Assembly: GCA_012798955.1 (NCBI GenBank)
Contig: JAAZMF010000095.1
Location: forward strand, 1-35,364
Direction of reading: 5' to 3'
Source: Bacillota bacterium
GTDB taxonomy: Bacteria; Bacillota; Limnochordia; DTU087
DNA length: 35,364 bases
Part shown: positions 10,041-19,588 of the stretch, in pieces
Layout: every line of letters starts with the position of its first letter
Position numbering within the stretch: position 1 is the first letter of the stretch
Translations under genes and position numbers: made by a program
Notes under the pieces: generated by a model
Told to the model about the DNA's origin: nothing
The model's database searches: none
What the model saw: the letters and a program-made list of their open reading frames with translations, nothing else

Positions 10041-10763
10041 CTACACTCCGTTCCGGGGCCCTAGACGGAACATATCCCAAGGGGTAATAATCCCCATGAG
10101 CCGTTCATCGGATCTGCCATTGGCCGTAATCAGGATGGCTTCCAAGCGGGGATATTCTGTAGCCATATGACACTCAAACTCATGGTAGGCATCGAACACC
10201 GTAGCATTCTGAGATAGGAAAGTGACATTAGCCCCTTCGGTCTTATCATAAACCATGACCTGTGCCACTTGTGTTGCTTGGAGCCCTTGGGCCAATGTTT
10301 CAAACTCAAAGGTAAGCCATCTAGCAAGACACCGATCAGTGAGTAACCCCAAAAACTCACTCTCTCCGTCATATACTGGGAACTGGGTGTATCCATACTG
10401 CCTAATCAAATCCATCACTCGCAAGATGGAATCATCGGCCTGTACCGTGTAAACCTGTCGCTCAAATCGGGGGATTACCAGGGGAGGGCGCTCCAAAATA
10501 GCCGCTATCTGCTCTATCCTCTCCACAACACTAGCATGGGGCTCCGCAATAATACGGGCCGGTTCTACCAGCTCATGGACGATGGCATTCCTGAGTTCTG
10601 CATACTCTAGCAAGTCATCCTCGAACTCGGCAAACATCGGGTCAGCCCGGGCAACCCGCCTTACTAGCTGAGAAAAGCCCATATACCCTTCTATGCCTGC
10701 CCTTTTTTCTAGCTGCCGGTCGATTTTGTTATACGCCATAATAAACCGCTCTGATAATTGCAT
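10041..10763 (-). CDS. CBS-domain-pair protein with N-terminal HEPN-like domain (ORF open to 10823; preferred start MQLSERF)
   Basis: CBS motifs VQADDSILRVMDLIRQYGYTQFPVYDGESEFLGLLTDRCLARWL and NVTFLSQNATVFDAYHEF...RLMGIITPWDMFRL; N-terminal helical region with LRNAIVHE (RNxxxH). Confidence 0.8.
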   Translation of the reverse strand: MQLSERFIMAYNKIDRQLEKRAGIEGYMGFSQLVRRVARADPMFAEFEDDLLEYAELRNAIVHELVEPARIIAEPHASVVERIEQIAAILERPPLVIPRFERQVYTVQADDSILRVMDLIRQYGYTQFPVYDGESEFLGLLTDRCLARWLTFEFETLAQGLQATQVAQVMVYDKTEGANVTFLSQNATVFDAYHEFECHMATEYPRLEAILITANGRSDERLMGIITPWDMFRLGPRNGV

Positions 10764-10843
10764 TTTCATCACCTGTTTATATACTTCGCTCAAGCCTAAC
10801 GGCCATCCTCTAACTTGCCCCATGCCGGGCTCACTGCAAATTC

Positions 10844-10864
10844 AAAAAGGCCCCAGCGGGGGCC
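10844..10864 (-). terminator. Rho-independent terminator of the 10897-11316 gene
   Basis: Minus strand GGCCCCcgctGGGGCC-like stem followed by TTTTT. Confidence 0.8.
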
Positions 10865-10896
10865 CTTCCCTAAAAAAAGCGTATTCAACCATCAAG

Positions 10897-11316
10897 CTAT
10901 TTTGCTTTTTTCGTTTTCACTTTCGCTGTGTTCCCATCTTTCAAGGCCTTAAATTCTGCTGAGCCAGGCTTGATGCCTAACTCTTTTGCTAAAGCCCCCC
11001 AGCCCTTTGTCTTGTTCACCTTGTAGACCTCAACCACTTCATCTACTGGTTTTTGCGATATCCGAGCCAACTCGAAGGTAACATATACATCAGCAGGTTC
11101 CATTGTGGCCTCTATCATCAGCTGTTCTATACGAGTACCCGGTACACCAAACTCCACACTGAGTTCTGTCCTGAATACTCCCAAATCAGCCTTGGCTTCA
11201 ATATTCAACTGTTCTAGCCAACCACCCACAAAATCGCCGCTTCCTCCAATGCTTAGGGCAGAAGCAATACCGGAAAACCCCAGCACCAAGATGAGCGCCC
11301 AACCTATCCTTCTCAT
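10897..11316 (-). CDS. Small secreted hypothetical protein
   Basis: Signal peptide MRRIGWALILVLGFSGIASA; C-terminal GWGALAKELGIKPGSAEFKALK, Lys-rich tail. Confidence 0.8.
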   Translation of the reverse strand: MRRIGWALILVLGFSGIASALSIGGSGDFVGGWLEQLNIEAKADLGVFRTELSVEFGVPGTRIEQLMIEATMEPADVYVTFELARISQKPVDEVVEVYKVNKTKGWGALAKELGIKPGSAEFKALKDGNTAKVKTKKAK

Positions 11317-11400
11317 ATTCTACACTCTCCCTTTCCACAGGAACTTGGCCCCTACCCCCCTGTCCAGGTCAAAGGCCTAAGCAGACTACCATCTTCCACT

Positions 11401-12588
11401 CTAGGAAAGACTGTCTGCCAAGATCTGTGCCAAGACACCCTCGGTCACATCTCCTTGGGAGTAGGCAGCATTATTGGTCTTAATGGCCTTCCCGGCATAA
11501 AGTTCCATCTCCCCACGGTCAAGGGTCACTACTTCCCCAAACAAGTGATTGATCAGATCTTTGAACTCGTCAATGTCGGATAGTCCCAGCCAATCCAGTA
11601 CATGCTTAACCCGCTGGGGAGCATGTTTTTCGGTAAATCGCAAGTATTCACCCATCAAGACACCGTTGGCCCGGCCATGGGGCACATCGTGATAATACGT
11701 AAGCGAATAGCCCAATGCATGGACTAATGTAGTGCCGGTGTGGGAGATGGTAATACCTCCCAAAGCCGAGGCAACTAGCAACCGTTCCCGATCAACTGGG
11801 CTAAACTCGCCCTTTCGCAGCGCCGGTATGCATTCACCCCAGATCTTAATACCCTGTTCGGCAAAGGTATCACTAATTCCGGTAGCTCGCCGGGACAAAT
11901 ACCCCTCCACAAGATGGGACAATGCATCTACCCCAGTATCTCTCGTAATATGTGTAGGTAGTCTGTCAGTATAGCGCCAATCCAAAATCGCTACTTTTGG
12001 AAATAACTCCGGCGTGGTAAATGACCTTTTAGTCTCTGCCTCCGGTACTGTCAGTATAGAGTAGGGGGTTACCTCACTACCGGTACCGGCAGTAGTGGGA
12101 ATGGCCACAATCGGTAATGGCAAATGATCGAATTTGTTACGATATAACCCCTCGGGAGTAATATCGTTAGTTGCTAAGGTGGCTATGGCTTTTGCGGCAT
12201 CGAGGGGAGAGCCCCCGCCAATGGCCAAGATAAAGTCCGGTCTATACTCCCTTGCTACTTCCCCACCCCTTGCCACATTTTCAAGGGAAGGGTTATTTTC
12301 CACTTCATCAAAATGCCTGTAATCGATCCCTTGGGCCTGTAACACCCGAAAGGCATCATCGAGGGCCCCACTTAACCTTGCAGAATTTCTGCCTGTTACC
12401 AGAAGACATTTCTTGCCATATTGAGCAAATTGCTCTCCCATGGCCAGCAAAGCCTTTTCTCCGTGAACTACTTTGGTCGGCATGAAAAAGCTATAATTTT
12501 CCAATGACATACCCCTTTCATGTGATGCTATGCTAGTAATCCCCAGCTTCTCCCAACCGTCCTCATTATACCATTTTTGATGTTTCAT
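11401..12588 (-). CDS. Iron-containing alcohol dehydrogenase
   Basis: GGGSPLDAAKAIA, IPTTAGTGSEVTPYSI, HALGYSLTYYHDVPHGRANG. Confidence 0.92.
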   Translation of the reverse strand: MKHQKWYNEDGWEKLGITSIASHERGMSLENYSFFMPTKVVHGEKALLAMGEQFAQYGKKCLLVTGRNSARLSGALDDAFRVLQAQGIDYRHFDEVENNPSLENVARGGEVAREYRPDFILAIGGGSPLDAAKAIATLATNDITPEGLYRNKFDHLPLPIVAIPTTAGTGSEVTPYSILTVPEAETKRSFTTPELFPKVAILDWRYTDRLPTHITRDTGVDALSHLVEGYLSRRATGISDTFAEQGIKIWGECIPALRKGEFSPVDRERLLVASALGGITISHTGTTLVHALGYSLTYYHDVPHGRANGVLMGEYLRFTEKHAPQRVKHVLDWLGLSDIDEFKDLINHLFGEVVTLDRGEMELYAGKAIKTNNAAYSQGDVTEGVLAQILADSLS

Positions 12589-12767
12589 GATTGGTTCTTG
12601 CCATCGAAGGATTTCTTCCGGCTGGCCTAGGACTAACGAAATGCTTACTCATGGTTTCTGATCTCGTATTATTCTACAAATTGCAGGTATTTTCCAAAGT
12701 ATGGAGTATTTGGTAAGTGCAGGCATTCCTACTAGACACACTAGAAACACAATCTGGGGGTAGGTAT

Positions 12768-14348
12768 ATGGTGTTCGCGGAAAACTGGTCAGTGCAACGA
12801 AAAATTCTGCTGGTGACTCTCGTCTTGACTATGATTAGTGCATTCATCGGTCTTACCGGCTACTTGGGGATTAGCCGCGTTATCGTTAGCATGGACACGA
12901 TTTATGATACTACACTGGCCCAAGAGCGGTTTTTAGGAGCCATGGAAAGCCAGTTATACCGCCTTGATCGAAATCTTCAAGCAGTGACTATGGCTGGCTC
13001 CCACGCTGAGATGCTAGATGCCACCGACAATTTCAATGGACACCTGCATGATGTCCGTCAAACTTGGTTGGAGTATATGCAAACGGCACATGACGACACG
13101 GCAAATGGGGAAAACCTTTACGCCCGCTTTATAGGCCTCCTTGATGAATACGCAGAGCAAAGCGATGATGTCATCAACGGCAGTGTTGTGACTGCCATGG
13201 AGACTGCCAAAGAAGCCTCAAAGACAATTGATAGTGCCATTGGTATTCTGCAAGACATTGCAGGCGAATTCATGGATGATGCCCTAGCCCTACAAGCCCA
13301 CACCCAAGATGTACAGTACAAGGCCTATAGGATTTTAGTTATACTTGTCATGGCTGGGGTCGCCCTGGGCCTGCTGCTAAGTTTTTGGGTTGCAGTTTCT
13401 GTTTGTCGGCCTTTGGAGATCGTAGTGCAGGGTCTTGATCAGATCGCCTCAGGCAATCTGAATGTAGATCTACCTACCACCTCCCGTCAAGATGAAATGG
13501 GCCACCTGCTTATTCAACTCCGGGATATGTGCGGTTCCTTGCAACAAGCGGTGGGAGGTATTTTGGCCGCCGCAGGCAACATAGAGACTGGTACTGCCGA
13601 GGCTGCAGCTGGCATCAGCGAAGTCGGTGCTTCTATACAAGAAGTTGCGTCTACAGCCAACCAATTTGCCCACAATGTGCAGCAAGTCAGCGAACATGCC
13701 AAGCTTATGGAAGAGGAGTCCCGTGGGGTGACAGATATGGCCGATGAGGGCATAAACCGCCTCGTTGAGACTGCAGATCGCATGCGAGCTATCGACACAC
13801 AAACCCAGGCGGTTACCAAATCCATTGCCGAGCTCCAAACCCGTTCACAGGAAATCGAGCATATAGTTACACTGATTTTGGATATTGCCGCACAGACAAA
13901 TCTCTTAGCACTGAATGCCGCCATAGAAGCCGCTCGAGCCGGAGAGTTTGGTCGGGGATTTGCTGTTGTGGCGGAAGAGGTCAGGAGCCTAGCCAACCAG
14001 ACAGATTCGGCAGCAGCCCGTATCAGTGAACTGGTACAGCAAATTCAAGCAGAGACTCTAGAAACTGTTGATCAAAACAGGGAAATGGTGCGGGAAGTCC
14101 AAGGTGGCACCCGAGCCATGGAAGCTACCGACCAAGCCTTTGCCGGCATTAAAGCCGCTATTGAGAACATGGGATTGCGCATCGGCGAAGTGGCAGATGC
14201 AGCTGCACAAATTGGCACCGGTAGCCAACAGATAGCCGGTGCTACAGAAGAGCAGTCTGCCTTTATCTTGAATCTAGCTGAAGTTACAGAAACCCTAACC
14301 CGCAGTGCGGAAGAGCTCAAACGAGCTGTTGAGACATTTGAGCTATAG
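12768..14348 (+). CDS. Methyl-accepting chemotaxis protein (ORF open from 12717)
   Basis: Two TM segments, 4HB_MCP-like sensor, [41 protein letters not shown] hairpin. Confidence 0.93.
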   Translation: MVFAENWSVQRKILLVTLVLTMISAFIGLTGYLGISRVIVSMDTIYDTTLAQERFLGAMESQLYRLDRNLQAVTMAGSHAEMLDATDNFNGHLHDVRQTWLEYMQTAHDDTANGENLYARFIGLLDEYAEQSDDVINGSVVTAMETAKEASKTIDSAIGILQDIAGEFMDDALALQAHTQDVQYKAYRILVILVMAGVALGLLLSFWVAVSVCRPLEIVVQGLDQIASGNLNVDLPTTSRQDEMGHLLIQLRDMCGSLQQAVGGILAAAGNIETGTAEAAAGISEVGASIQEVASTANQFAHNVQQVSEHAKLMEEESRGVTDMADEGINRLVETADRMRAIDTQTQAVTKSIAELQTRSQEIEHIVTLILDIAAQTNLLALNAAIEAARAGEFGRGFAVVAEEVRSLANQTDSAAARISELVQQIQAETLETVDQNREMVREVQGGTRAMEATDQAFAGIKAAIENMGLRIGEVADAAAQIGTGSQQIAGATEEQSAFILNLAEVTETLTRSAEELKRAVETFEL

Positions 14349-14482
14349 AATATCTAGACAGACCAAAAGCTACAAGGTAGCGTTACCATGGCCAATGGCA
14401 GGATTAAGTCGCTTTTGCTAGAAGTTTCCTTAGAGTCTGCTAATGGGCACAGAACATAAGGTATGCACGTCAAATTTACGAG

Positions 14483-14527
14483 CGAGGGCCACTTGGCAAA
14501 GTCAGAGCCTAAGCCCTCGTAGTTTTT
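14483..14527 (+). terminator. Possible rho-independent terminator
   Basis: CGAGGGC ... GCCCTCG followed by TAGTTTTTA; long loop. Confidence 0.4.
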
Positions 14528-14595
14528 ATACATTAGGTCATCAAAACACTAAACATGGGGGGGCAAGCTTCAGCCAAGGGGCTTGAAGCAGTCTT

Positions 14596-14934
14596 ATGAA
14601 CGATGGGCAAACATGCCTTCAGGAAATCAAAGACAGGGTACGGGAATTCCAGACGGAGCGCGGCTGGACAAAACATCATTCACCGAAAAGCTTGGCCATG
14701 TCCATCGGCATAGAAGCCGCGGAGCTCATGGAGATTTTTCAATGGAGCACCACCGAAGACGCCTGGGCGATTGGAGAATCCGATGAGTTCGAACACCTAC
14801 AAGAGGAGCTAGCCGACGTTCTGATCTACTGTATGTCTCTAGCCAATGAGCTAGATATCGATGTGGCTGCGGCTATAGATGACAAGATGAAAAAGAATGC
14901 CCGCCGCTGGCCAGTACCGGCCAAATCTGTCTAG
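14596..14934 (+). CDS. MazG-like nucleotide pyrophosphohydrolase
   Basis: SLAMSIGIEAAELMEIFQW ... EELADVLIYCMSLANEL (EExxE...ExxD). Confidence 0.9.
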   Translation: MNDGQTCLQEIKDRVREFQTERGWTKHHSPKSLAMSIGIEAAELMEIFQWSTTEDAWAIGESDEFEHLQEELADVLIYCMSLANELDIDVAAAIDDKMKKNARRWPVPAKSV

Positions 14935-14988
14935 ATCCCGTCTCCCCAAGGAGCGGGCATAGAACGAGTGGATGTGAAATGGCATGGC

Positions 14989-15537
14989 CTATACCTTGCC
15001 ATGCAGCTCACGCCATTCCGAGGCGAGGATAGCATAGAGTAGTGAATCCCGCCACTCGTTGCCCTTTAGCAAATTGGCACGTAAGTGTCCTTCTTTGCGC
15101 ATCCCGATTTTCTCCATGACCCTAGCTGAGCCAATATTCTTGGGATCGCAGGTGGCATAGACCCTATGGTAGTCTTCTTCTGTGAAGGCAAATTCTAGGA
15201 GGGCCTGGGCGGCCTCTGTCATATAACCCTTGGACCAATAGCTACGGTGGAGGCAGTAGCCCATCTCGCCTTCCCTGAATTTCCTTCGATAGATACCGCA
15301 ACCACCGATCAGCTGGTCACCATTCTTCAAAATAATAGCCAAATCGTAGTTCTGGCGAGGTTCTGCATTCTGCCCCTCCATCACTGCCTGGACAAAGGCC
15401 TTGCTTGCCGCCTCATCGTTGGGCCCCCATGTCATGTAGCGAATCACTTCAGGGTCCGAAGCATAAGCATGGACTGCTCGCCAATCGTCTTCGCAAAAAT
15501 CCCGCAGGATTAATCGAGGAGTATGTAAAACCACCAT
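14989..15537 (-). CDS. GNAT family N-acetyltransferase (RimJ/RimL-like); ORF open to 15675
   Basis: MVVLHTPRLILRDFCEDDWRAVHAYASDPEVIRYM; NIGSARVMEKIGMRKEGHLR. Confidence 0.9.
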   Translation of the reverse strand: MVVLHTPRLILRDFCEDDWRAVHAYASDPEVIRYMTWGPNDEAASKAFVQAVMEGQNAEPRQNYDLAIILKNGDQLIGGCGIYRRKFREGEMGYCLHRSYWSKGYMTEAAQALLEFAFTEEDYHRVYATCDPKNIGSARVMEKIGMRKEGHLRANLLKGNEWRDSLLYAILASEWRELHGKV

Positions 15538-15858
15538 AGGATCACCGCCCCACAATTTAGTTAGGAGCCCCCTAAGGGTCTTCCTATCTGCCCTTTTCCC
15601 GTGCTTGTTGGGCTCTTGAGCCCAGGCATTTTTCCTGCTTACTAGTCCCCTCATCTCTAGAGACGAGACTAACACTTAGACCCCCGGGATATCCCCAATA
15701 ACCTGCTACGCCACAAGATGGCTTAACCATATAGCTAAACTCTTGCTAAGCACAAGGAAGCTCCTTAGTGGTGTCGAATTCTACTTATGTGACGTCTGTG
15801 ACGTGCACTAAGGGCGCCCACGGACAATCCCATTCATCTAGCATTAGGAGGCTAACTA

Positions 15859-16491
15859 ATGTTATTTATCGGTGTTGCCGGGGGCACAGGCTCTGGCAAA
15901 ACTACTTTGGCTAAGACTCTTTGTAGCCAGCTAAGTGGTGAGATTGCCGCACTGATTCCCTATGATTCCTACTACAAACACCTGCCCCACCTATCCCTAA
16001 GAGAGCGCAGTCAGCTTAATTACGATCATCCTGATGCCTTTGAGACTGATCTATTGGTATCCCACCTGCGGCAACTCAAATGCGGGACTACCATCGAGAT
16101 GCCCACCTATGATTTTACTACCCACCTACGTAAGGTAGACACGATATCCATAAAACCCAAGCCCGTAATCATAGTGGAGGGTATCTTGATCCTAGCCGAA
16201 GCCTCCATCAGGGAACTACTAGATATCAAGGTCTATGTTGATACCGATGCCGATGTGCGGGTCCTTAGGCGCATGATGCGGGATATAGCAGAACGAGGCC
16301 GCACCTTAGAGTCTGTGCACCAACAGTACCTAGAAACAGTGAAGCCTATGCATGACGCTTTTGTGGAACCCTCAAAACGCTACGCCGATATTATCATCCC
16401 CAGGGGTGGCCATAACAGTGTAGCCCTGGGGATACTTTCGTCACGGATCAACGAGTTTCTGTCAGAAGCCGCATCATGGGCTGATTACTAA
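15859..16491 (+). CDS. udk: Uridine kinase
   Basis: IGVAGGTGSGKTTLAK, IPYDSYYK, NYDHPDAFETDLL, EGILILAE, RRMMRDIAERGR. Confidence 0.93.
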   Translation: MLFIGVAGGTGSGKTTLAKTLCSQLSGEIAALIPYDSYYKHLPHLSLRERSQLNYDHPDAFETDLLVSHLRQLKCGTTIEMPTYDFTTHLRKVDTISIKPKPVIIVEGILILAEASIRELLDIKVYVDTDADVRVLRRMMRDIAERGRTLESVHQQYLETVKPMHDAFVEPSKRYADIIIPRGGHNSVALGILSSRINEFLSEAASWADY

Positions 16492-16493
16492 AG

Positions 16494-16946
16494 CTAGGGG
16501 CTAGGCATAACCCTAATAGTCCTAACTGACCAAGCCTTGTCGCCTTTGACAAAACCCACCTTCATAGTGCCGGATACCTGGAAAAAGTCACCGTCTACAA
16601 CCACATTAGCCTCAAAGGGTGCTGTGAGAAAGGCCGATTGGCCAGCAATCTCAAGCTCTCTGGTGTCAGATAGATCTGCCCACAAATCCCCGGAGACTAC
16701 ATCCCTAATAAACTGATGCCGACTCACCAACATATCCATGGCATCGAATACAAAGTCCTCATGCAGCACTTCCTGTAAAACCTGCTCATCACCCTTCATC
16801 ACTGCCGAGATCAATGAATCGGCCAATGCCTCAACCTGAACCTTGTCCGAGGGGCCACCCACTTTGCCAGTAGAGGTAAGGTGAACTATCACACCTACGG
16901 CAATCAATCCACAGATCATCAGAATGGATAGCTTGCGATTCACCAT
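16494..16946 (-). CDS. Membrane-anchored/secreted NTF2-like hypothetical protein
   Basis: N-terminal TM; ALADSLISAVMKGDEQVLQEVLHEDFVFD ... SVRTIRVMPSP; ORF open to 16964. Confidence 0.7.
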   Translation of the reverse strand: MVNRKLSILMICGLIAVGVIVHLTSTGKVGGPSDKVQVEALADSLISAVMKGDEQVLQEVLHEDFVFDAMDMLVSRHQFIRDVVSGDLWADLSDTRELEIAGQSAFLTAPFEANVVVDGDFFQVSGTMKVGFVKGDKAWSVRTIRVMPSP

Positions 16947-17060
16947 GATTCTCCTTTGCGCCATAGCCTTGCTAGGACCTTATCTAGCCGCTACCAAGGC
17001 GGACGATCACCTGTTTACCTATTTCTAGTTCACCGACTGGCAGATAATTCCTCCACTACA

Positions 17061-17096
17061 GCACAAAAGCCACCCAAATCTGAGCAGCTTTCGTGC
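17061..17096 (-). terminator. Hairpin downstream of the radical SAM gene
   Basis: GCACAAAAGC ... GCTTTCGTGC, 10 bp with one G:U; no clear U-tract. Confidence 0.35.
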
Positions 17097-17117
17097 CATA
17101 GCAGTATTTGTTTGTGT

Positions 17118-18479
17118 CTATCCAACCCTACTCTCCCTCGCCGCCTGTTCCTCCCGGGTAATAGCTTCAGCCAGCTCTCCCCAAGCATTGGCATAGTCCT
17201 GCAGCTTAGCGGCAAATTCATCGGCTGTTTCATCTACATGAGCCTCAGTGGAATGAGCATTAGACTCCCGCACCATATCCCGCATAGCGTCGGGGTTATC
17301 TATTAGGGGACAGGGTCTTAGGTGGTTCTCATTGAAGGGTTGCCGTCTCTGATATGCCTTAAAGAGCGGTGATTGTAGTGCCTCTTTAAGTGATACATCA
17401 TGAATATTATGGGTAGCATAGTGGACAAACGCGCACGGCTCCACTTCTCCGGCGGCGTTAATATGCAGATAACGGCGGCCACCAGCGATGCAACCACCAG
17501 AGACTATACCGTCATTCCAAAAATCCATGAGGAAGATTGGTTTGCGAAGCCTCAGTTCACTGGTGCGTTTATGCATGAAGGCCCGTTGCTCGGGTGTGGC
17601 CATTAGATCAAGATCAGCACTGGCACCCACAGGGATGTAGGTGAAATACCATACAAACCGGGCACCTTTGTCTATGAGTAAATCAACAAATTCTTCAGAG
17701 CCTACATGTTCTACATTCTGGCGAGTGTAGGTAACAGAAGCACCAAAGAGACATCGATGTTCATTTAGTATATCCATGGCATCCATGACATCTTGGAAGA
17801 CTCCAGAGCCCCGCCTGGCATCGGTATATTCCTCCATACCTTCCATACTGATGGCCAAGGTTACATTGCCTACATCCACGATCTCCCGGGCAAACCTCTC
17901 ATTGACCATGGTACCATTGGTAAATAGGTGAAAAACTTGTTCGGGATGTCGCCTAGCTAACTCAAAGATATCCTTTTTGCGCAAAGTGGGCTCTCCGCCA
18001 GACAGTACTATAAAGTACACACCCAGTTCCTCTGCTTCAGTCAGCACCCTATCCATAACTTCTAATGATAAATCTTCGCCTTTGTATTCGCCGGCCCAGC
18101 AGCCAGTACAGCTGAGATTGCATCTAGCCGTGGGATCCATCAGGACAGCGAAGGGAACTGAGGCGCCTATCTCTTTAGCCATCTCATTTTGCTTGGGCAC
18201 CCCTAAGAAGCATGCGTTAATAAAATAGTTGATCAAAATCGTGTCCCGGATATGGGGATCAATATCCTGAAAGGCGCTGACCATAAATTCTGGCCAAGGG
18301 CTACCAGGATCCTGTAGTACATTTCTTACGCTTTCAATTAGCTCCTTGTGATATGGATCTCGGGCAATACGTTTGGACCAGTCCAGAATCTTGAATAGGT
18401 TTTTCTCCGGCGATTTAGAGATATAACCTAACACTTGACGAATCGCCGCTTCCCCTACGTATGCAACTGCCGTTCTCAT
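17118..18479 (-). CDS. Radical SAM protein with SPASM-like C-terminal cysteines
   Basis: CNLSCTGC (CxxxCxxC), SGGEPTLRKKDI, GGCIAGGRRYLHINAAGEVEPCAFVHY, CPLIDN. Confidence 0.9.
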   Translation of the reverse strand: MRTAVAYVGEAAIRQVLGYISKSPEKNLFKILDWSKRIARDPYHKELIESVRNVLQDPGSPWPEFMVSAFQDIDPHIRDTILINYFINACFLGVPKQNEMAKEIGASVPFAVLMDPTARCNLSCTGCWAGEYKGEDLSLEVMDRVLTEAEELGVYFIVLSGGEPTLRKKDIFELARRHPEQVFHLFTNGTMVNERFAREIVDVGNVTLAISMEGMEEYTDARRGSGVFQDVMDAMDILNEHRCLFGASVTYTRQNVEHVGSEEFVDLLIDKGARFVWYFTYIPVGASADLDLMATPEQRAFMHKRTSELRLRKPIFLMDFWNDGIVSGGCIAGGRRYLHINAAGEVEPCAFVHYATHNIHDVSLKEALQSPLFKAYQRRQPFNENHLRPCPLIDNPDAMRDMVRESNAHSTEAHVDETADEFAAKLQDYANAWGELAEAITREEQAARESRVG

Positions 18480-18508
18480 CTTGCCTACCTCCCTATCTCT
18501 TCCTCTTC

Positions 18509-19102
18509 CTAAAAGGCTGGGGACAATGCGACTCCCTGGAAAAAGAGTTCCTGCAAGGTCATCTCCACATGCTCTAGCTTTGCTTCACACGTAATATCTT
18601 TGGCGTACAAGGCAACTAGACTCACCATACCATACAACGCTGTAGCCACTGTCTCTGAATCAAGAGCCCGCAGTTCCCCTGCTTCAATACCCTTGTCAAT
18701 CACCTCCTGTAGCATCTTGATGTAGCTAGAACGAATTCTATGGGCAATAGATGATGAGCCCAACTCCTGACCCCATGCCTCCCGACTTAAGAGGCGCATC
18801 AGGGGACGATTATTGTGAAAGTACCGTAGCTGCTCCCGCAATATAGCCCGTAGCTTCATGCCACTATCGGTAAGTAGCTTGATGCGCTCCTCTATATGCT
18901 TGCCCATATGGGCTAATCCCTCGTCTAGTAAATCGATAAGTACATCCTCTTTAGTAGCAAAATACGTGTAAACGGTGCCTTTACCTACTTTGGCCTTGGC
19001 TGCGATCTCTTGGACAGTGGTATTGGCAAACCCCTGGGTAGAGAAGATTTCTAGTGCTGCTGTCAGGATACGCTCCCGTTTACAATCTGTTACCATATCC
19101 AT
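18509..19102 (-). CDS. TetR/AcrR family regulator
   Basis: RILTAALEIFSTQGFANTTVQEIAAKAKVGKGTVYTYFATKEDVLIDLL. Confidence 0.93.
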   Translation of the reverse strand: MDMVTDCKRERILTAALEIFSTQGFANTTVQEIAAKAKVGKGTVYTYFATKEDVLIDLLDEGLAHMGKHIEERIKLLTDSGMKLRAILREQLRYFHNNRPLMRLLSREAWGQELGSSSIAHRIRSSYIKMLQEVIDKGIEAGELRALDSETVATALYGMVSLVALYAKDITCEAKLEHVEMTLQELFFQGVALSPAF

Positions 19103-19127
19103 ATAGCCTCCTTGTCACCGGTGTACA

Positions 19128-19145
19128 GAACCGACCGGTCAGTTC
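19128..19145. promoter_or_regulatory. Candidate TetR operator
   Basis: GAACCGACCGGTCAGTTC, 18-bp palindrome with one mismatched pair, 26 bp upstream of the TetR start. Confidence 0.7.
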
Positions 19146-19268
19146 TCTGCTATGATCTACTCTACCCATCTTGGCTTTTCCTGCCACTCCCGTAGAAATC
19201 CCAAGTTAAGAGTGGATGAACCTAAAACACCTATTAACCACTATTCCAACGATTTCTCCTTAATACCC

Positions 19269-19297
19269 TTGTGCTCCAAGTATTTTGGGGGTATACT
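19269..19297 (+). promoter_or_regulatory. Candidate sigma-A promoter of the riboswitch transcript
   Basis: TTGTGC-N17-TATACT just upstream of the aptamer. Confidence 0.55.
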
Positions 19298-19303
19298 ATT
19301 GTA

Positions 19304-19404
19304 TAGGCTTAATCCAACCACTGGAACGGGGGACCCCTCGGGTGAATCTGCCTGTGGCAGAAGGGCTACCCGGCCCTAACCGCTCAGCTAACCTCGTAAG
19401 CGTA
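19304..19404 (+). ncRNA. c-di-AMP riboswitch, ydaO/yuaA type
   Basis: Recognised conserved blocks: GGCTTAATCC (5' P1), GGAACGGGGGACCC (19323-19336), GGGTGAATC (19340-19348), CAGCTAACCTCGTAAGCG (19385-19402, 3' P1). Confidence 0.88.
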
Positions 19405-19429
19405 GGGACTATGCTGAGGAGGGATAAAA

Positions 19430-19588
19430 ATGGCCAAATGTGTTGATTGTGGTGAACGCATTGCAGTGTGGGAGGACTACTGCCCCAAATGTGGGGCCCG
19501 GAAAGCAGTAACGGGCCAAGCGAACAAAAAGGCCCATGGCAAGAAGAAAGGACTCGGGTTTTTCGGTCGCTTGAAAAAGACCCCCTAG
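19430..19588 (+). CDS. 52-aa zinc-ribbon protein (not in ORF track)
   Basis: Own translation MAKCVDCGERIAVWEDYCPKCGARKAVTGQANKKAHGKKKGLGFFGRLKKTP*; two CxxC knuckles, SD GAGGAGGG 6 nt upstream; follows the riboswitch. Confidence 0.85.
   Translation: MAKCVDCGERIAVWEDYCPKCGARKAVTGQANKKAHGKKKGLGFFGRLKKTP

Noticed and set aside
13470-14320. Minus-strand ORFs (122, 160 and 82 aa) opposite the chemotaxis protein
   Set aside because: Antisense to an unambiguous MCP; Ser/Ala-rich composition typical of reverse-frame artefacts.
14566-14589. Hairpin GCTTCAGCC-aagg-GGCTTGAAGC just upstream of the MazG-like gene
   Set aside because: Stem has a bulge and function is unclear; possibly SD masking, but not supportable from sequence alone.
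15788-15806. GTGACGTCTGTGACGTGC direct/inverted repeat upstream of udk
   Set aside because: Short arms (5-7 bp) and no regulator link; not distinguishable from chance.
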